The notes under the pieces were generated by a model. It ran no database searches. It was not told the origin of the DNA and saw only the letters and a program-made list of their open reading frames with translations. From Bacteroidota bacterium (lineage in GTDB: Bacteria > Bacteroidota > Bacteroidia > JABDFU01), in the NCBI GenBank assembly GCA_013286805.1, contig JABDEY010000006.1:1-53723 (forward strand): a DNA stretch of 53,723 nucleotides, given 5' to 3'. Below, one piece after another: positions 7,670-17,027 of the stretch. Made by a program: the position numbers and the translations under genes. Numbering within the stretch: position 1 is the first letter of the stretch; the number at the start of each line of letters is the position of its first letter.

Positions 7670-10372
7670 ATGAAAAAGGTACAAACGATATTACTATTTT
7701 ATCTTCTTGGTCTGCTGACCATAAGCCAGGCCCAAAACAAAAGTGTTTCCATAGGGACTTTAACCCCGGATAATTCTGCCATCCTTGACCTCGAAAGCAC
7801 CTCTCAGGGATTTCTAATGACAAGATTGGATTCCCTTGGTATAAATGCCATCGGTACACCGGCAAAAGGCCTTATTGTATTTAATCATCAGGATGAATGC
7901 TATTGGTACAAAAAGGCCAATCATTGGGTAAGGCTATGCTCAACTGATTCTCTTGTCAATCTTTTTATAAATACAAAATACCTGAAGGCAGACACAATAA
8001 TAAATAATTACATCAGTGGCAATACGGCCAATTTCGATACAATCCTATCCAACTATATTAAGACAAATAGCATATATGGTGATTCTGCTATTTTCAATAT
8101 ACTGAATGCACACTATTCCAAACTGGACACTATTTTCAATACTTATTTAGTGAGCCAGCACATAAAGGCCGACACCATCATTAATCAATATTTCAGCGGC
8201 CGGATTATTAACGGTGATACGATCATTTCAAAATTTTTCGCAGGGGGTAATGCCAATCTGGATACAATTATAAATCAATACCTGACGAGTAAATTGGTAC
8301 GGACTGATTCGCTCTTAATAAATGGACAAACGATCCAAAACGTAATTACAAATGCGATAGATTCCACGGCCTGGTTGCTGCGGGGAAATACAGGAACTAA
8401 CCCGGCAATTAATTATCTAGGAACAGCCGATAATCAGGATTTGGTATTTCGCACCAATAACACAGAACGCATCCATCTACTTAAAACAGGAGAAGCAGGA
8501 TTTGGGACAAATGCGCCGATATCTGCGGTTGATATACAGGGTCAAATTACATTAAGGGCAGGAGCTGCCAGCGGATCAATTTTACAATCTGATGTAAATG
8601 GAACCGGTTCCTGGCAGAGTGTGTCAAATATTGTAAATAACACTTTTCTAAACAATCTTTCCTGGGGGCTTTTAGGGAATTCAGGCACCAGTCCAGCTAC
8701 AAATTTTGTAGGGACGACGGATGCAAATGATTTAGTTTTCAAAAGCTTCAATAGTGAAGGTCTGCGCCTGCAGGTGGGAGGAAATGTTGGCATTGGCACC
8801 GTGAATCCTTCAGCCACACTACATGTGTATTCCTCAAAAAGCATATTTACAACACTGCAATTAGAGAGTGCAACCGGTTACCCGATGTTGTTTTTAAAGG
8901 CAGACGGAGCAGGGTTAAATAATAAAAATTTTATTACATACGCTGATATTACGGGCAATCTGTATTTCACGGTAAACAATGATGCACAAACAGCCTCTAC
9001 CAACTGGCTGCAAATGAATCGTACCGGATTAACTATAAATACTGTCTGTTTTCCAAATGGCAATGTAGGAATTGGAACAACTGCCCCCGGTGCAGCAATC
9101 GACATTAGAAGTGGCAATCCAAGTGATAACATGCGGATTGGAGACAATTCCAGCAGCACTTCCTATTTTAAAATCGGGAGAAATGCTAAAACCTTCAATC
9201 TGGATTTTACTTCCATGCAGGGAGCCTCAGCCGGATTTACATTTATGAGCGGAAAGTTTGGCGTTGGAACCACCACTCCTGCAGAATTATTCAGTGTATG
9301 CAGCGGTTCATTAGTTACGATAAATACAACAGGGAATATGAATGTAATCTCCGGGACTGCCACCTCTCCTGCAATCGGCTTCAACAAAAATCAAACAGGT
9401 TTTTATTCCGGAGGGCAAAATTTAATGAGCACAACAATAAACGGCTCTGCCTGTTTTACAATTGACCGGGGGAATTACAATATCAGTTTGTTTACTCCTG
9501 TTGCAACCGCTTCTGTTATTAGCAGTGGTACGGGGAACCTGCTTTTTGGAAATGCCGCAATAGCAGGCTCAGATAATATTATTTTAACCGCTGATCCAAG
9601 TAATCTCTCAAGCATTAGCGGAACTGATAATTACGTTTTGGGAAGTCATGTTTCTGTAACAGCATCAGGCAATATCATCGCAGGGATTGCAAATAGTGTT
9701 GGTTCCCCTGACGCTGTAATTTTGGGAAGCAACAATACGCTAACAGGCGGGGCTGGGAATAATCTGCTAATGGGCAGTTCCAATGTGCTATCCGGAGCGA
9801 CTACCGGTAATAACATTATTTTAGGTGGCAGCTGTACCTTAACATCTGTCTTTGGATCTGCTGTTCTCAATCCGAATAATATAGCTTTCTCGCCGTCCGC
9901 TAACCTTACCTTTTATGGCATTTTCCCGCTTGGTTATAAATTTTATTCCAACACTACTTTTACGGCTGGAGTTGAAGTAGCAGCCGGAGGAGGTTCCTGG
10001 GCTTCCATTTCGGATAGAAATGTAAAGGAAAATATCACTGAATTAAATTATCAGGATGTTCTATCAGCTTTCTGTGCGCTACCGGTGGCCCAATGGTCCT
10101 ATATCTCCCAAAGACCGGATCCTGAAGGTAAATACAATCAGTATAAGGTGCAGCCAAAACATATTGGCGTTATGGCGCAGGATTTTAAAGCGGCCTTTGG
10201 ATATGGTGAGTTTGAAAACAGAATAACGGATTCTGACCTGATGGGTGTATTAAGTGCTTCTGTCGTGGCCTTAAATGAAAAGACAAATAAAATTGACAAC
10301 CTGCAAAAACAAGTTTCTGCTTTAACGTTTCTTGTAAATAAACTCATCGGTCAGAACGCTCAGGACAAATAG
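7670..10372 (+). CDS. Large adhesin/tail-fibre-like protein with C-terminal S74 chaperone domain
   Basis: A 900-residue exported protein (signal peptide ending at SQAQ, residues 19-22). Residues of about 105-222 are a run of short near-repeats of the form DTIINQYFSG. The middle has several NVGIGT-type segments and residues of about 630-740 resemble YadA-head repeats (GNNIILGG). The C-terminus, from S781, carries the S74/endosialidase chaperone start SDRNVKENI, followed by a coiled coil. In that family the domain trims itself off before the serine after trimerising the fibre. No T9SS sorting domain is present. The organisation suggests a trimeric surface or pilus fibre. It lies inside the transfer operon, three bases before the next gene. 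Confidence 0.78.
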   Translation: MKKVQTILLFYLLGLLTISQAQNKSVSIGTLTPDNSAILDLESTSQGFLMTRLDSLGINAIGTPAKGLIVFNHQDECYWYKKANHWVRLCSTDSLVNLFINTKYLKADTIINNYISGNTANFDTILSNYIKTNSIYGDSAIFNILNAHYSKLDTIFNTYLVSQHIKADTIINQYFSGRIINGDTIISKFFAGGNANLDTIINQYLTSKLVRTDSLLINGQTIQNVITNAIDSTAWLLRGNTGTNPAINYLGTADNQDLVFRTNNTERIHLLKTGEAGFGTNAPISAVDIQGQITLRAGAASGSILQSDVNGTGSWQSVSNIVNNTFLNNLSWGLLGNSGTSPATNFVGTTDANDLVFKSFNSEGLRLQVGGNVGIGTVNPSATLHVYSSKSIFTTLQLESATGYPMLFLKADGAGLNNKNFITYADITGNLYFTVNNDAQTASTNWLQMNRTGLTINTVCFPNGNVGIGTTAPGAAIDIRSGNPSDNMRIGDNSSSTSYFKIGRNAKTFNLDFTSMQGASAGFTFMSGKFGVGTTTPAELFSVCSGSLVTINTTGNMNVISGTATSPAIGFNKNQTGFYSGGQNLMSTTINGSACFTIDRGNYNISLFTPVATASVISSGTGNLLFGNAAIAGSDNIILTADPSNLSSISGTDNYVLGSHVSVTASGNIIAGIANSVGSPDAVILGSNNTLTGGAGNNLLMGSSNVLSGATTGNNIILGGSCTLTSVFGSAVLNPNNIAFSPSANLTFYGIFPLGYKFYSNTTFTAGVEVAAGGGSWASISDRNVKENITELNYQDVLSAFCALPVAQWSYISQRPDPEGKYNQYKVQPKHIGVMAQDFKAAFGYGEFENRITDSDLMGVLSASVVALNEKTNKIDNLQKQVSALTFLVNKLIGQNAQDK

Positions 10373-10374
10373 AA

Positions 10375-12123
10375 ATGAAAAAAATGATAATTCCTGCATT
10401 TCTGATGATTAGCCTGTATTGCCAGGCTCAGCTGCTGGTTAATAATGGTCAGGTGCTTCACACAGACCACGGGGCGAAAATACGCATACAGGGCTCCTTT
10501 ATGAATGACTCCTCAGCCTTTTCAGATCACAATGGAAATATGGTTATTGATTCTTCTTTTATAAACGTTCATAAGAGTACACAAAAAGGGGATGGAGCAT
10601 ATGGTGTTTATGGGGATTGGCAGAACTCAGCTCATTTTTTAAGAGATACCAGCTATGTACACCTCCTTGGAAATTTGCAATATCTCAAAGGAGATAGTGC
10701 AACCTCTTTTTACAACTTATCTGCAGAGGGAAGTGGAAGAAAAATAATGCGTATAAACGCCTCTGTGTTTAACTGTTTGCAACTCCATGGTTTGGAGCTG
10801 GCAACTGATCAGGACACCTTATTTATTGAAAATGCCAGCCCAGGCGGACTACTTTCAAATACCGTATTTGGCTCCGAAGGCTTTGTTTCAACATTGGATT
10901 CCGGCTGTCTGGTCCGTAAGACTTCCGGCACTAATACGTATTATTTTCCATTTGGTTCCATAGCAGGAACACCCAGGTTCCGGCCTGTGATCATCACTCC
11001 TGATTCCGGAAGTGTAAATCAGTATGGACTGTCCATGCAAAACAAGAAAGCTGATCTGGATAAATACTATGTAGCCAATAAAGATTCGGATGTGTGTAAA
11101 GTAAATCCCCTTTTTTATCACACCATTCAAAGATTATCAGGTAGTTCAGCATGCGGTATCACAATTGGATATTTAAAAGCAATTGATGGCATTTTTTCTG
11201 AAATAGGTAATTGGCAAATGACAACAAGGAAATGGGAAAATATTCATAATGGAGCAGTGGGTATTATTAATAATTATCAGGCTGTAAACAGGGCAGCATG
11301 GAACTCATTTACCAGCAAACCTTTTGCCTTGCTTAATTTTAAACCTGTTATTGATTCCATCACCGGGCCAGATCTTTTGTGTAAGCAAATCCCTGAAACT
11401 TTCTCATCAGTTACTGATAACCTTTCCGATTATGTTTTCTCCTGGAGTTCAACGGGCGGTAATTTCAAAGGAGGCAGCACCCAACCGGATGTAACGCTGC
11501 TATTTACAGTCCCAGGGAGTAAAAATGTATTCTTAACAATTTTAGATACGGTTACTGGTTGTGCTTCAGGTTTGTTTACCAAATCCATTCAGGTATTTGC
11601 AGGTCCACGGGCAGGGTTTGGCATTTCTTATCAGAACCTTTTTGAAAATGTACCCATCACATTCTTGGATAGCAGCAGTGGATCTGTCCAATGGGCCTGG
11701 AACTTTGGTAATGGGCAAAATTCGACGATCGAAAACCCTCAAACAGCTTTTGCAAATTCCGGGGTATATACAATCCGGCAAATCGTGACTGACAAAAATG
11801 GTTGTCAGGATTCAGTTTCAAAAAGCCTTGATATAAAATGTTCGCTTAAAGTGCCTAATGTATTTACCCCTAACGGAGACGGGGTGAACGATGTTTTCCT
11901 TATTCAGGGACTCTGTATAACGCAGTACACACTTGAAATTCTGGATCGCTGGGGGTTGCTGGTTTATAGTGGAAACCAGTCAAGTGCTGCATGGGATGGA
12001 CATACCCCCTCGGGACAGATGTGCCCGGAAGGAACATACTATTACACCTTAAAAGCTGAAATTGAAAATGAAACTGAACGTACAACTGAAAACAGTGCTG
12101 GATTTATAACCCTCTTAAAATGA
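10375..12123 (+). CDS. T9SS type B-sorted surface protein with PKD domain
   Basis: A 582-residue secreted protein with a signal peptide (to CQAQ, residues 16-19), a beta-rich N-terminal half, a PKD-like domain around residues 410-485 (AWNFGNGQN...), and a C-terminal type B sorting domain around residues 490-582. The latter shows VPNVFTPNGDGVNDVF, then DRWGLLVY, WDG and GTYYYTLKA, the standard gliding-motility/CHU_C C-terminus recognised by the type IX secretion machine. It is probably a cell-surface or secreted structural protein. It begins three bases after the S74 adhesin and overlaps the following beta-barrel gene by four bases, so the two are likely made together. Confidence 0.85.
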   Translation: MKKMIIPAFLMISLYCQAQLLVNNGQVLHTDHGAKIRIQGSFMNDSSAFSDHNGNMVIDSSFINVHKSTQKGDGAYGVYGDWQNSAHFLRDTSYVHLLGNLQYLKGDSATSFYNLSAEGSGRKIMRINASVFNCLQLHGLELATDQDTLFIENASPGGLLSNTVFGSEGFVSTLDSGCLVRKTSGTNTYYFPFGSIAGTPRFRPVIITPDSGSVNQYGLSMQNKKADLDKYYVANKDSDVCKVNPLFYHTIQRLSGSSACGITIGYLKAIDGIFSEIGNWQMTTRKWENIHNGAVGIINNYQAVNRAAWNSFTSKPFALLNFKPVIDSITGPDLLCKQIPETFSSVTDNLSDYVFSWSSTGGNFKGGSTQPDVTLLFTVPGSKNVFLTILDTVTGCASGLFTKSIQVFAGPRAGFGISYQNLFENVPITFLDSSSGSVQWAWNFGNGQNSTIENPQTAFANSGVYTIRQIVTDKNGCQDSVSKSLDIKCSLKVPNVFTPNGDGVNDVFLIQGLCITQYTLEILDRWGLLVYSGNQSSAAWDGHTPSGQMCPEGTYYYTLKAEIENETERTTENSAGFITLLK

Positions 12124-13145
12124 AACTGAACGGCCTTCTTTTTATAATAATCGTGACAAGCAGCTGTTACGGTCAGGTACCGGATACAGCTGAAACGTGT
12201 AAACTTCACATTTCAGCGAATGGGGAGACTGGAATTGTAACATATTACGGGGCCCTAAATCAAAGATCAGTTCCATTTTCTTCAAACAATCGCCCTTCCA
12301 GTCAACTTGGTTTATTTGGGCAATACAAAGCTTTTTTGATTTCGGTCCATTATGCTCATCTGCAGTTTGGTGAAGCAAATAATAACTACCAAAAGGCGGG
12401 AAATTTTAAAGCAACCGGAAACGCTATAGGCATTGACCTCTCATATCATTCATTTTATAAAAAGAGGGTAAGTGTGGAATTGGGAGCTGGCATTGAAAAG
12501 TTACTATTCAATCTTTCAGAGGATCTTCAGGATGAACAGGGAGAGCCCTTTTACTATTGGAGTGATGGAACCATAAGAAATATGCCGCAAACTTTTACGA
12601 ATCTCTTTATTGCAAAGCAGGTTACAAGAGACTATAAATATTCAACAGATGAGGGAAATTTTAAAAGTTTACTTGCAAGCTTAAGCGCTGACCTGAATTT
12701 ACGGATTTCAAGACGCCTTGCTGCAAATTTCCGATCCACACTTTTCCTGCCACTCCAGGGAAAACTTGACAATATAAAAAGCCCTTCTGCTGCCTTTTTA
12801 TTTTTTAACAGGGTAGGGGTCACTTCTTATTTTGGCAAAGCGCCAAGGCAAACGGAAAATCCCAGGTACAAGGACGTGGATTTTCAGGCATTGGAAATGC
12901 AGGATACGGATGGGGATGGGGTAAAGGATTTTAAGGACCGGTGCCCTGATACACCAAAGGGAGTAAAAGTAGATCACCAGGGTTGTTTAATTGATTCAGA
13001 CGGGGATGGCATCCCGGATATCTACGATAAGGAACCGCACACAAAAAAAAGGATGTTGACAGATAAAGATGGGATAGGGCAGGCCCCCTCAAAAGAAATA
13101 ATTGATGGTAAAGATGATGGAAACAATGATGAAAAGGATGAGTAA
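12120..13145 (+). CDS. Outer-membrane beta-barrel with thrombospondin type 3 calcium-binding tail
   Basis: 341 residues: signal peptide (cleavage near SCYG-Q, residue 19), about 220 residues of alternating strands resembling an outer-membrane barrel, then acidic calcium-loop repeats around residues 260-305 (DTDGDGVKDFKDRCPD, DSDGDGIPDIYD). Such tails usually connect a barrel to a periplasmic OmpA domain, but here the protein ends in a short acidic, lysine-rich tail with no OmpA domain. The start overlaps the preceding T9SS gene (ATGA). T9SS type B cargo is often paired with a PorP/SprF barrel, and this could play that part, but it is not a clear member of that family. Confidence 0.65.
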   Translation: MKLNGLLFIIIVTSSCYGQVPDTAETCKLHISANGETGIVTYYGALNQRSVPFSSNNRPSSQLGLFGQYKAFLISVHYAHLQFGEANNNYQKAGNFKATGNAIGIDLSYHSFYKKRVSVELGAGIEKLLFNLSEDLQDEQGEPFYYWSDGTIRNMPQTFTNLFIAKQVTRDYKYSTDEGNFKSLLASLSADLNLRISRRLAANFRSTLFLPLQGKLDNIKSPSAAFLFFNRVGVTSYFGKAPRQTENPRYKDVDFQALEMQDTDGDGVKDFKDRCPDTPKGVKVDHQGCLIDSDGDGIPDIYDKEPHTKKRMLTDKDGIGQAPSKEIIDGKDDGNNDEKDE

Positions 13146-13181
13146 TCAAATGAATAATCTATGATTAGTCGAATATAACCT

Positions 13182-13724
13182 ATGAAACCCCTGTATTATA
13201 TTTTACTGCTCTTTTGTATCCCTTCACTTGGGCAAACAGTAACCGACACTTCTGCTGCGGAGGAATCCATAAAACTGCGCCACATTGAAGGGATAAGGGG
13301 CTTTGATTTATCCTATGGCTTAAATCCATATGGCAATCAATTCGGCTTTGGTTATGCGCAATATGAAAGCGACAATTTTATCGGCCGGATAGTTTTAAAT
13401 TATGAATCAGGGAAAATTAATTTAACAACATACTCCACCCAGTATTTATTTATTGAGTTTAACAGCACAGTGTGCAGATTGAAAAAACGTTTCTTTCTGA
13501 ATTTAGCATATGGAGCCCTTGCGGGCCAGGAAAACTCAGGCAATGAGGTGTTAAATACAAAAGCCAACACCTTTGAATATGGATTGCTGTTGGGAGTAAA
13601 CGCTGAAATATACATCCTCAATAGATTTTCAGTTCTTATAGAGTTCAAACAGATTTGGGATAATGGTTCCGGCTTTGGCTCTTTCAGATATTATTCGAAT
13701 ACAGGTTTAAGATTCAATTTATAA
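13182..13724 (+). CDS. TraO-like outer-membrane conjugation protein
   Basis: 180 residues with a signal peptide (to LGQ, residues 16-18) and a small beta-barrel pattern. The C-terminal half follows the Bacteroidota TraO pattern: strands with FLNLAYGALAGQE, then YGLLLGVNAEIYILNRFSVL and a terminal GLRFNL. The length is that of TraO (about 180-200 residues). TraO is an outer-membrane component of conjugative transposons. Its presence here, between surface-protein genes, is the main evidence that those genes belong to the transfer operon. A generic outer-membrane barrel is the alternative. Confidence 0.6.
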   Translation: MKPLYYILLLFCIPSLGQTVTDTSAAEESIKLRHIEGIRGFDLSYGLNPYGNQFGFGYAQYESDNFIGRIVLNYESGKINLTTYSTQYLFIEFNSTVCRLKKRFFLNLAYGALAGQENSGNEVLNTKANTFEYGLLLGVNAEIYILNRFSVLIEFKQIWDNGSGFGSFRYYSNTGLRFNL

Positions 13725-13736
13725 AATGAAAACACG

Positions 13737-16700
13737 ATGAAGAAAATGTTTCTGGTCTTTGCAATCGCCAGGCTGGTTGCTGTTTTGTATGGCCAACCCT
13801 TGACAAAAATAAATGATATGACCTTTGGAGGAGTAAACTCAGATAGGGCCATATTCACTTTCCTCGATACGTTTGGAAATTGTTATGTGTTCGGCAACAT
13901 CACCCTCTCCTCACCACCCGCAGATATTACTGAACAATTCGGAGGAAGTGATTATTCGGCAGTTAGATATGATAAAAACGGAAATAAAGTTTGGAGTAAT
14001 TCGTATGGAGGCTCAGAGGATGATATTTTATACAAGGTAATTCCAAATTCTACCGGCTTTTTGCTGATAGGCATTTCATTCAGCGGCAATAACGGTAATA
14101 AGACCAGCACTGCAAGCTGCATTAATCCTTATCCCGGCTCTTTGATCAATAGCAGCAGAAGTGTTTGGCTGGTTCAAATCGACTTTTTGGGAAATATCCT
14201 CAGTCAAAATCAGGTTTGCACAGATGTAGCGTTTGGGTCAACATATAGCAGGGCCCAGGTGGAGGAAATTACAGATTTTAAGCAGCTCTCCAATAAGGAG
14301 TATATTCTATTTGGCAATTTTACAAGCTTCAGTGGCCCGATAGGTACTAATTTCCTGATCAACAATTTTATCGGGTATATGCGTTTGGACACCTCTTACA
14401 ATTACATAAAAGCTGTACCTGTTCTTGGTTCACCAGTTCAGACCGCTGTTCCCGCACAATATGTGACCTATACCGAAGTGTATAATGGTATAGCAGGAGA
14501 AGTGCTGGAATTGCCTAATGGCAATTTAATATTTTCTTACACCTCCGAGCAAACCTATAACCGGGCTGGCTGTGGTGATAATTCTACGAACGTTTTTTCT
14601 TATGCCAGGACCTCCTTGTATTCCATGCTCGATGTACCCATGGGGAATCAGGGATATGGAAGCGACTATGGTTATTCAGCAGCGAGGAAAATGATCTATT
14701 ATAATAATTCGGTTTATCTTTTCATGCAGCACATTCCACTCCCGGTAAATACAGTTAACTATTATGGGACGTGTGCCCCACTTCCATTCTATATCCGGAC
14801 TGCTCCTGCAAGAACCAATACAGGGAAGATGGATTGCTGGATCGTTAAACTTTCAACTGCAATGGTGCCTGAAGCGGATTATGCCTTCGGGGCAAACGAT
14901 GATGTGACTGTGGATGATGTAATTACAGATGGAACAAATTTAATCCTGGGAACAACGGTAAACAGTGGCATTGGATTTGACAAAACAAGCCCTGGCAAGG
15001 GAGGTGAGGATTACTGGATTTTAAATATTGACCCAATCACTATGACCAGCAATTCAGATTATTGTTATGGTGGCAGTAATGATGATCTTTTGAGTCGAAT
15101 AGGATTAATGAACGATGTTTTTCTTTTAACCGGCAGTTCTTACAGTGATGCCGGATTTGATAAGTCAGCAAATAACCTCTCAGGTAGCACTGCAACTACT
15201 GATCAGTGGACTGTAGTTTTGTGCCAAACCCCTGCTCCGCCAGTGATACAGGAGGCAGGCAGTTTTAACCTGTTGCTATGCTGTAAAAATTCTCCGGCTA
15301 CAGTTAACATTAGCAATCCCGTACCAGGGTACAGCTATAATTGGTACATCAGTGCGACGGGCCCTTCTGTTTATACAGGGAATTCCTATACTACGCCTTC
15401 CAACATTTTAATCTCAACATCCTTGTTCGTCGATCAAAATAATGGGTATTGCGGCAGTTCCCGGACAGGTTTTAGTTTATATCCGATTCCCACGCCGAAA
15501 CCGCCTTCTATTTCCCCGGATACAATAGTCTGTAAGGGTAAAACACTTAGGGTAATTGCTCAAACTGATACGCTGGGTATTGGCACATTTCCGGGATATA
15601 CCCGCTGGTATGATTCCACTGGTACACATCTGATCCATACCGGCGATACATTGGAAATGAAAAACTTTACAGACAATAAAACATTTTATGTGAGTACCAT
15701 TGATAGCGTTTATGTTCCCGCCTCAAATTTTGGTCCCCTTGTTTGTGAGAGTGCAGAAGAGAGAATTCAAACATCTGTTGATACAGCCCAAACTCCGGCA
15801 ATGACAATGCCTCCCTATTATTGCTACGGGACGAGTGCTACGCTGAGTCTGACAAATGAGTTAAGCGGGAACACAGTAGGCTGGATCCATGGTATTAACC
15901 TCCCGATACCCGGAAATTCCTTTACAATTAATAATTTAATCAGCAATGACAGCGTATTGGTTGTACAAGTGGATAAATACGGTTGCGAATCGCCCTGGAG
16001 GAAATTTATTTTAAATGTGGCGAAGGATTCTGCTTTGGCTCCAATTATTCCGGTAAAGAGCATGTATTGCTATGGAACTTCTCCGGTTTTCAGTGTTACA
16101 AATGGTGCTGGCAATGTTATAAAATGGTACGACACGCAAAATATGCTTGTGTATACAGGTAACAAATTTACACTGCCCAACATTCATTTAACTGACACAA
16201 TAAGCCTCTTCCAGATTCAACCCTCAGGCTGCACTTCACTGGAGAATACATACATTTTTAAGGTGGCTGGCGACAGCTCCCAAATGCCCCAGTCTGATTT
16301 GAAAGCAGGTTATTGCAGGGGCGATAATGTTGTCCTGACAGTTTCCTATCCGCTTAATGCGGGTATTAACTGGTACAATTCCTCAGGTAAACTTATTTAT
16401 TCAGGGAATCCATTTGTTCAAAATAATATTTTGGTAAATGATACCATTTATACCAGTTCTGTTGGAACCAACGGATGTGTTTCGCCTTTGGAAAAACTTA
16501 TCGTTGCAGCAACGATGCCCACATCCGCTTTTAGTGCCACCGATACAACAATGAGTCCCGGTGATGCGACTCATTTTTTAAATACTTCTACCGCCGGAAT
16601 AACATTTAACTGGAGCTTTGGTGACAACTCAGTTTCCGCATCTGTTGACCCCTGGCATTTCTATAATTCTCCGGGAGTATATACCATTCAGTTAATAACC

Positions 16701-17027
16701 ACAGATGCCAATGGTTGCACCGACACCCTGACAAAGCACTCTTATATTCATGTTGGGGCATTTATGAGTATTAATGAGTTAATTACTGCTACAGGGTTTA
16801 GGATCTACCCCAACCCATTTAAAGATCAGCTTACCATTGAGAATAAAACCGGAGGAGAGCCGTGCACTATTTGTCTTACGGATGTTTTAGGGCAAGTTAT
16901 TGATCTTGAGATCGTATATGGAAGTCGTTCAATAAGTACTGATGGATTACCTGCCGGGATATATTTTATTCAGATTAAAAAAGGGCAGGCGATAAGAACA
17001 GTCAAATTACTAAAGGCTGATAAATGA
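13737..17027 (+). CDS. Giant T9SS type A-sorted protein with beta-propeller, Ig-like and PKD domains
   Basis: 1096 residues. After a signal peptide come SBBP-like beta-propeller blades (FGG..SD.., YGGSEDDIL, YGGSNDDLL) over residues of about 20-500. Several Ig-like domains of about 85 residues follow, each starting near a cysteine pattern (YCYGTS..LS), then a PKD domain around residues 925-1010 (NWSFGDNS). The end is a type A sorting domain of about 80 residues (FRIYPNPFKDQLTIEN ... GIYFIQIKKG). It should be exported by T9SS and held on or released from the surface. It overlaps the next lipoprotein gene by four bases and follows the TraO-like gene by 12, so it appears to be part of the same operon. 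Confidence 0.85.
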   Translation: MKKMFLVFAIARLVAVLYGQPLTKINDMTFGGVNSDRAIFTFLDTFGNCYVFGNITLSSPPADITEQFGGSDYSAVRYDKNGNKVWSNSYGGSEDDILYKVIPNSTGFLLIGISFSGNNGNKTSTASCINPYPGSLINSSRSVWLVQIDFLGNILSQNQVCTDVAFGSTYSRAQVEEITDFKQLSNKEYILFGNFTSFSGPIGTNFLINNFIGYMRLDTSYNYIKAVPVLGSPVQTAVPAQYVTYTEVYNGIAGEVLELPNGNLIFSYTSEQTYNRAGCGDNSTNVFSYARTSLYSMLDVPMGNQGYGSDYGYSAARKMIYYNNSVYLFMQHIPLPVNTVNYYGTCAPLPFYIRTAPARTNTGKMDCWIVKLSTAMVPEADYAFGANDDVTVDDVITDGTNLILGTTVNSGIGFDKTSPGKGGEDYWILNIDPITMTSNSDYCYGGSNDDLLSRIGLMNDVFLLTGSSYSDAGFDKSANNLSGSTATTDQWTVVLCQTPAPPVIQEAGSFNLLLCCKNSPATVNISNPVPGYSYNWYISATGPSVYTGNSYTTPSNILISTSLFVDQNNGYCGSSRTGFSLYPIPTPKPPSISPDTIVCKGKTLRVIAQTDTLGIGTFPGYTRWYDSTGTHLIHTGDTLEMKNFTDNKTFYVSTIDSVYVPASNFGPLVCESAEERIQTSVDTAQTPAMTMPPYYCYGTSATLSLTNELSGNTVGWIHGINLPIPGNSFTINNLISNDSVLVVQVDKYGCESPWRKFILNVAKDSALAPIIPVKSMYCYGTSPVFSVTNGAGNVIKWYDTQNMLVYTGNKFTLPNIHLTDTISLFQIQPSGCTSLENTYIFKVAGDSSQMPQSDLKAGYCRGDNVVLTVSYPLNAGINWYNSSGKLIYSGNPFVQNNILVNDTIYTSSVGTNGCVSPLEKLIVAATMPTSAFSATDTTMSPGDATHFLNTSTAGITFNWSFGDNSVSASVDPWHFYNSPGVYTIQLITTDANGCTDTLTKHSYIHVGAFMSINELITATGFRIYPNPFKDQLTIENKTGGEPCTICLTDVLGQVIDLEIVYGSRSISTDGLPAGIYFIQIKKGQAIRTVKLLKADK

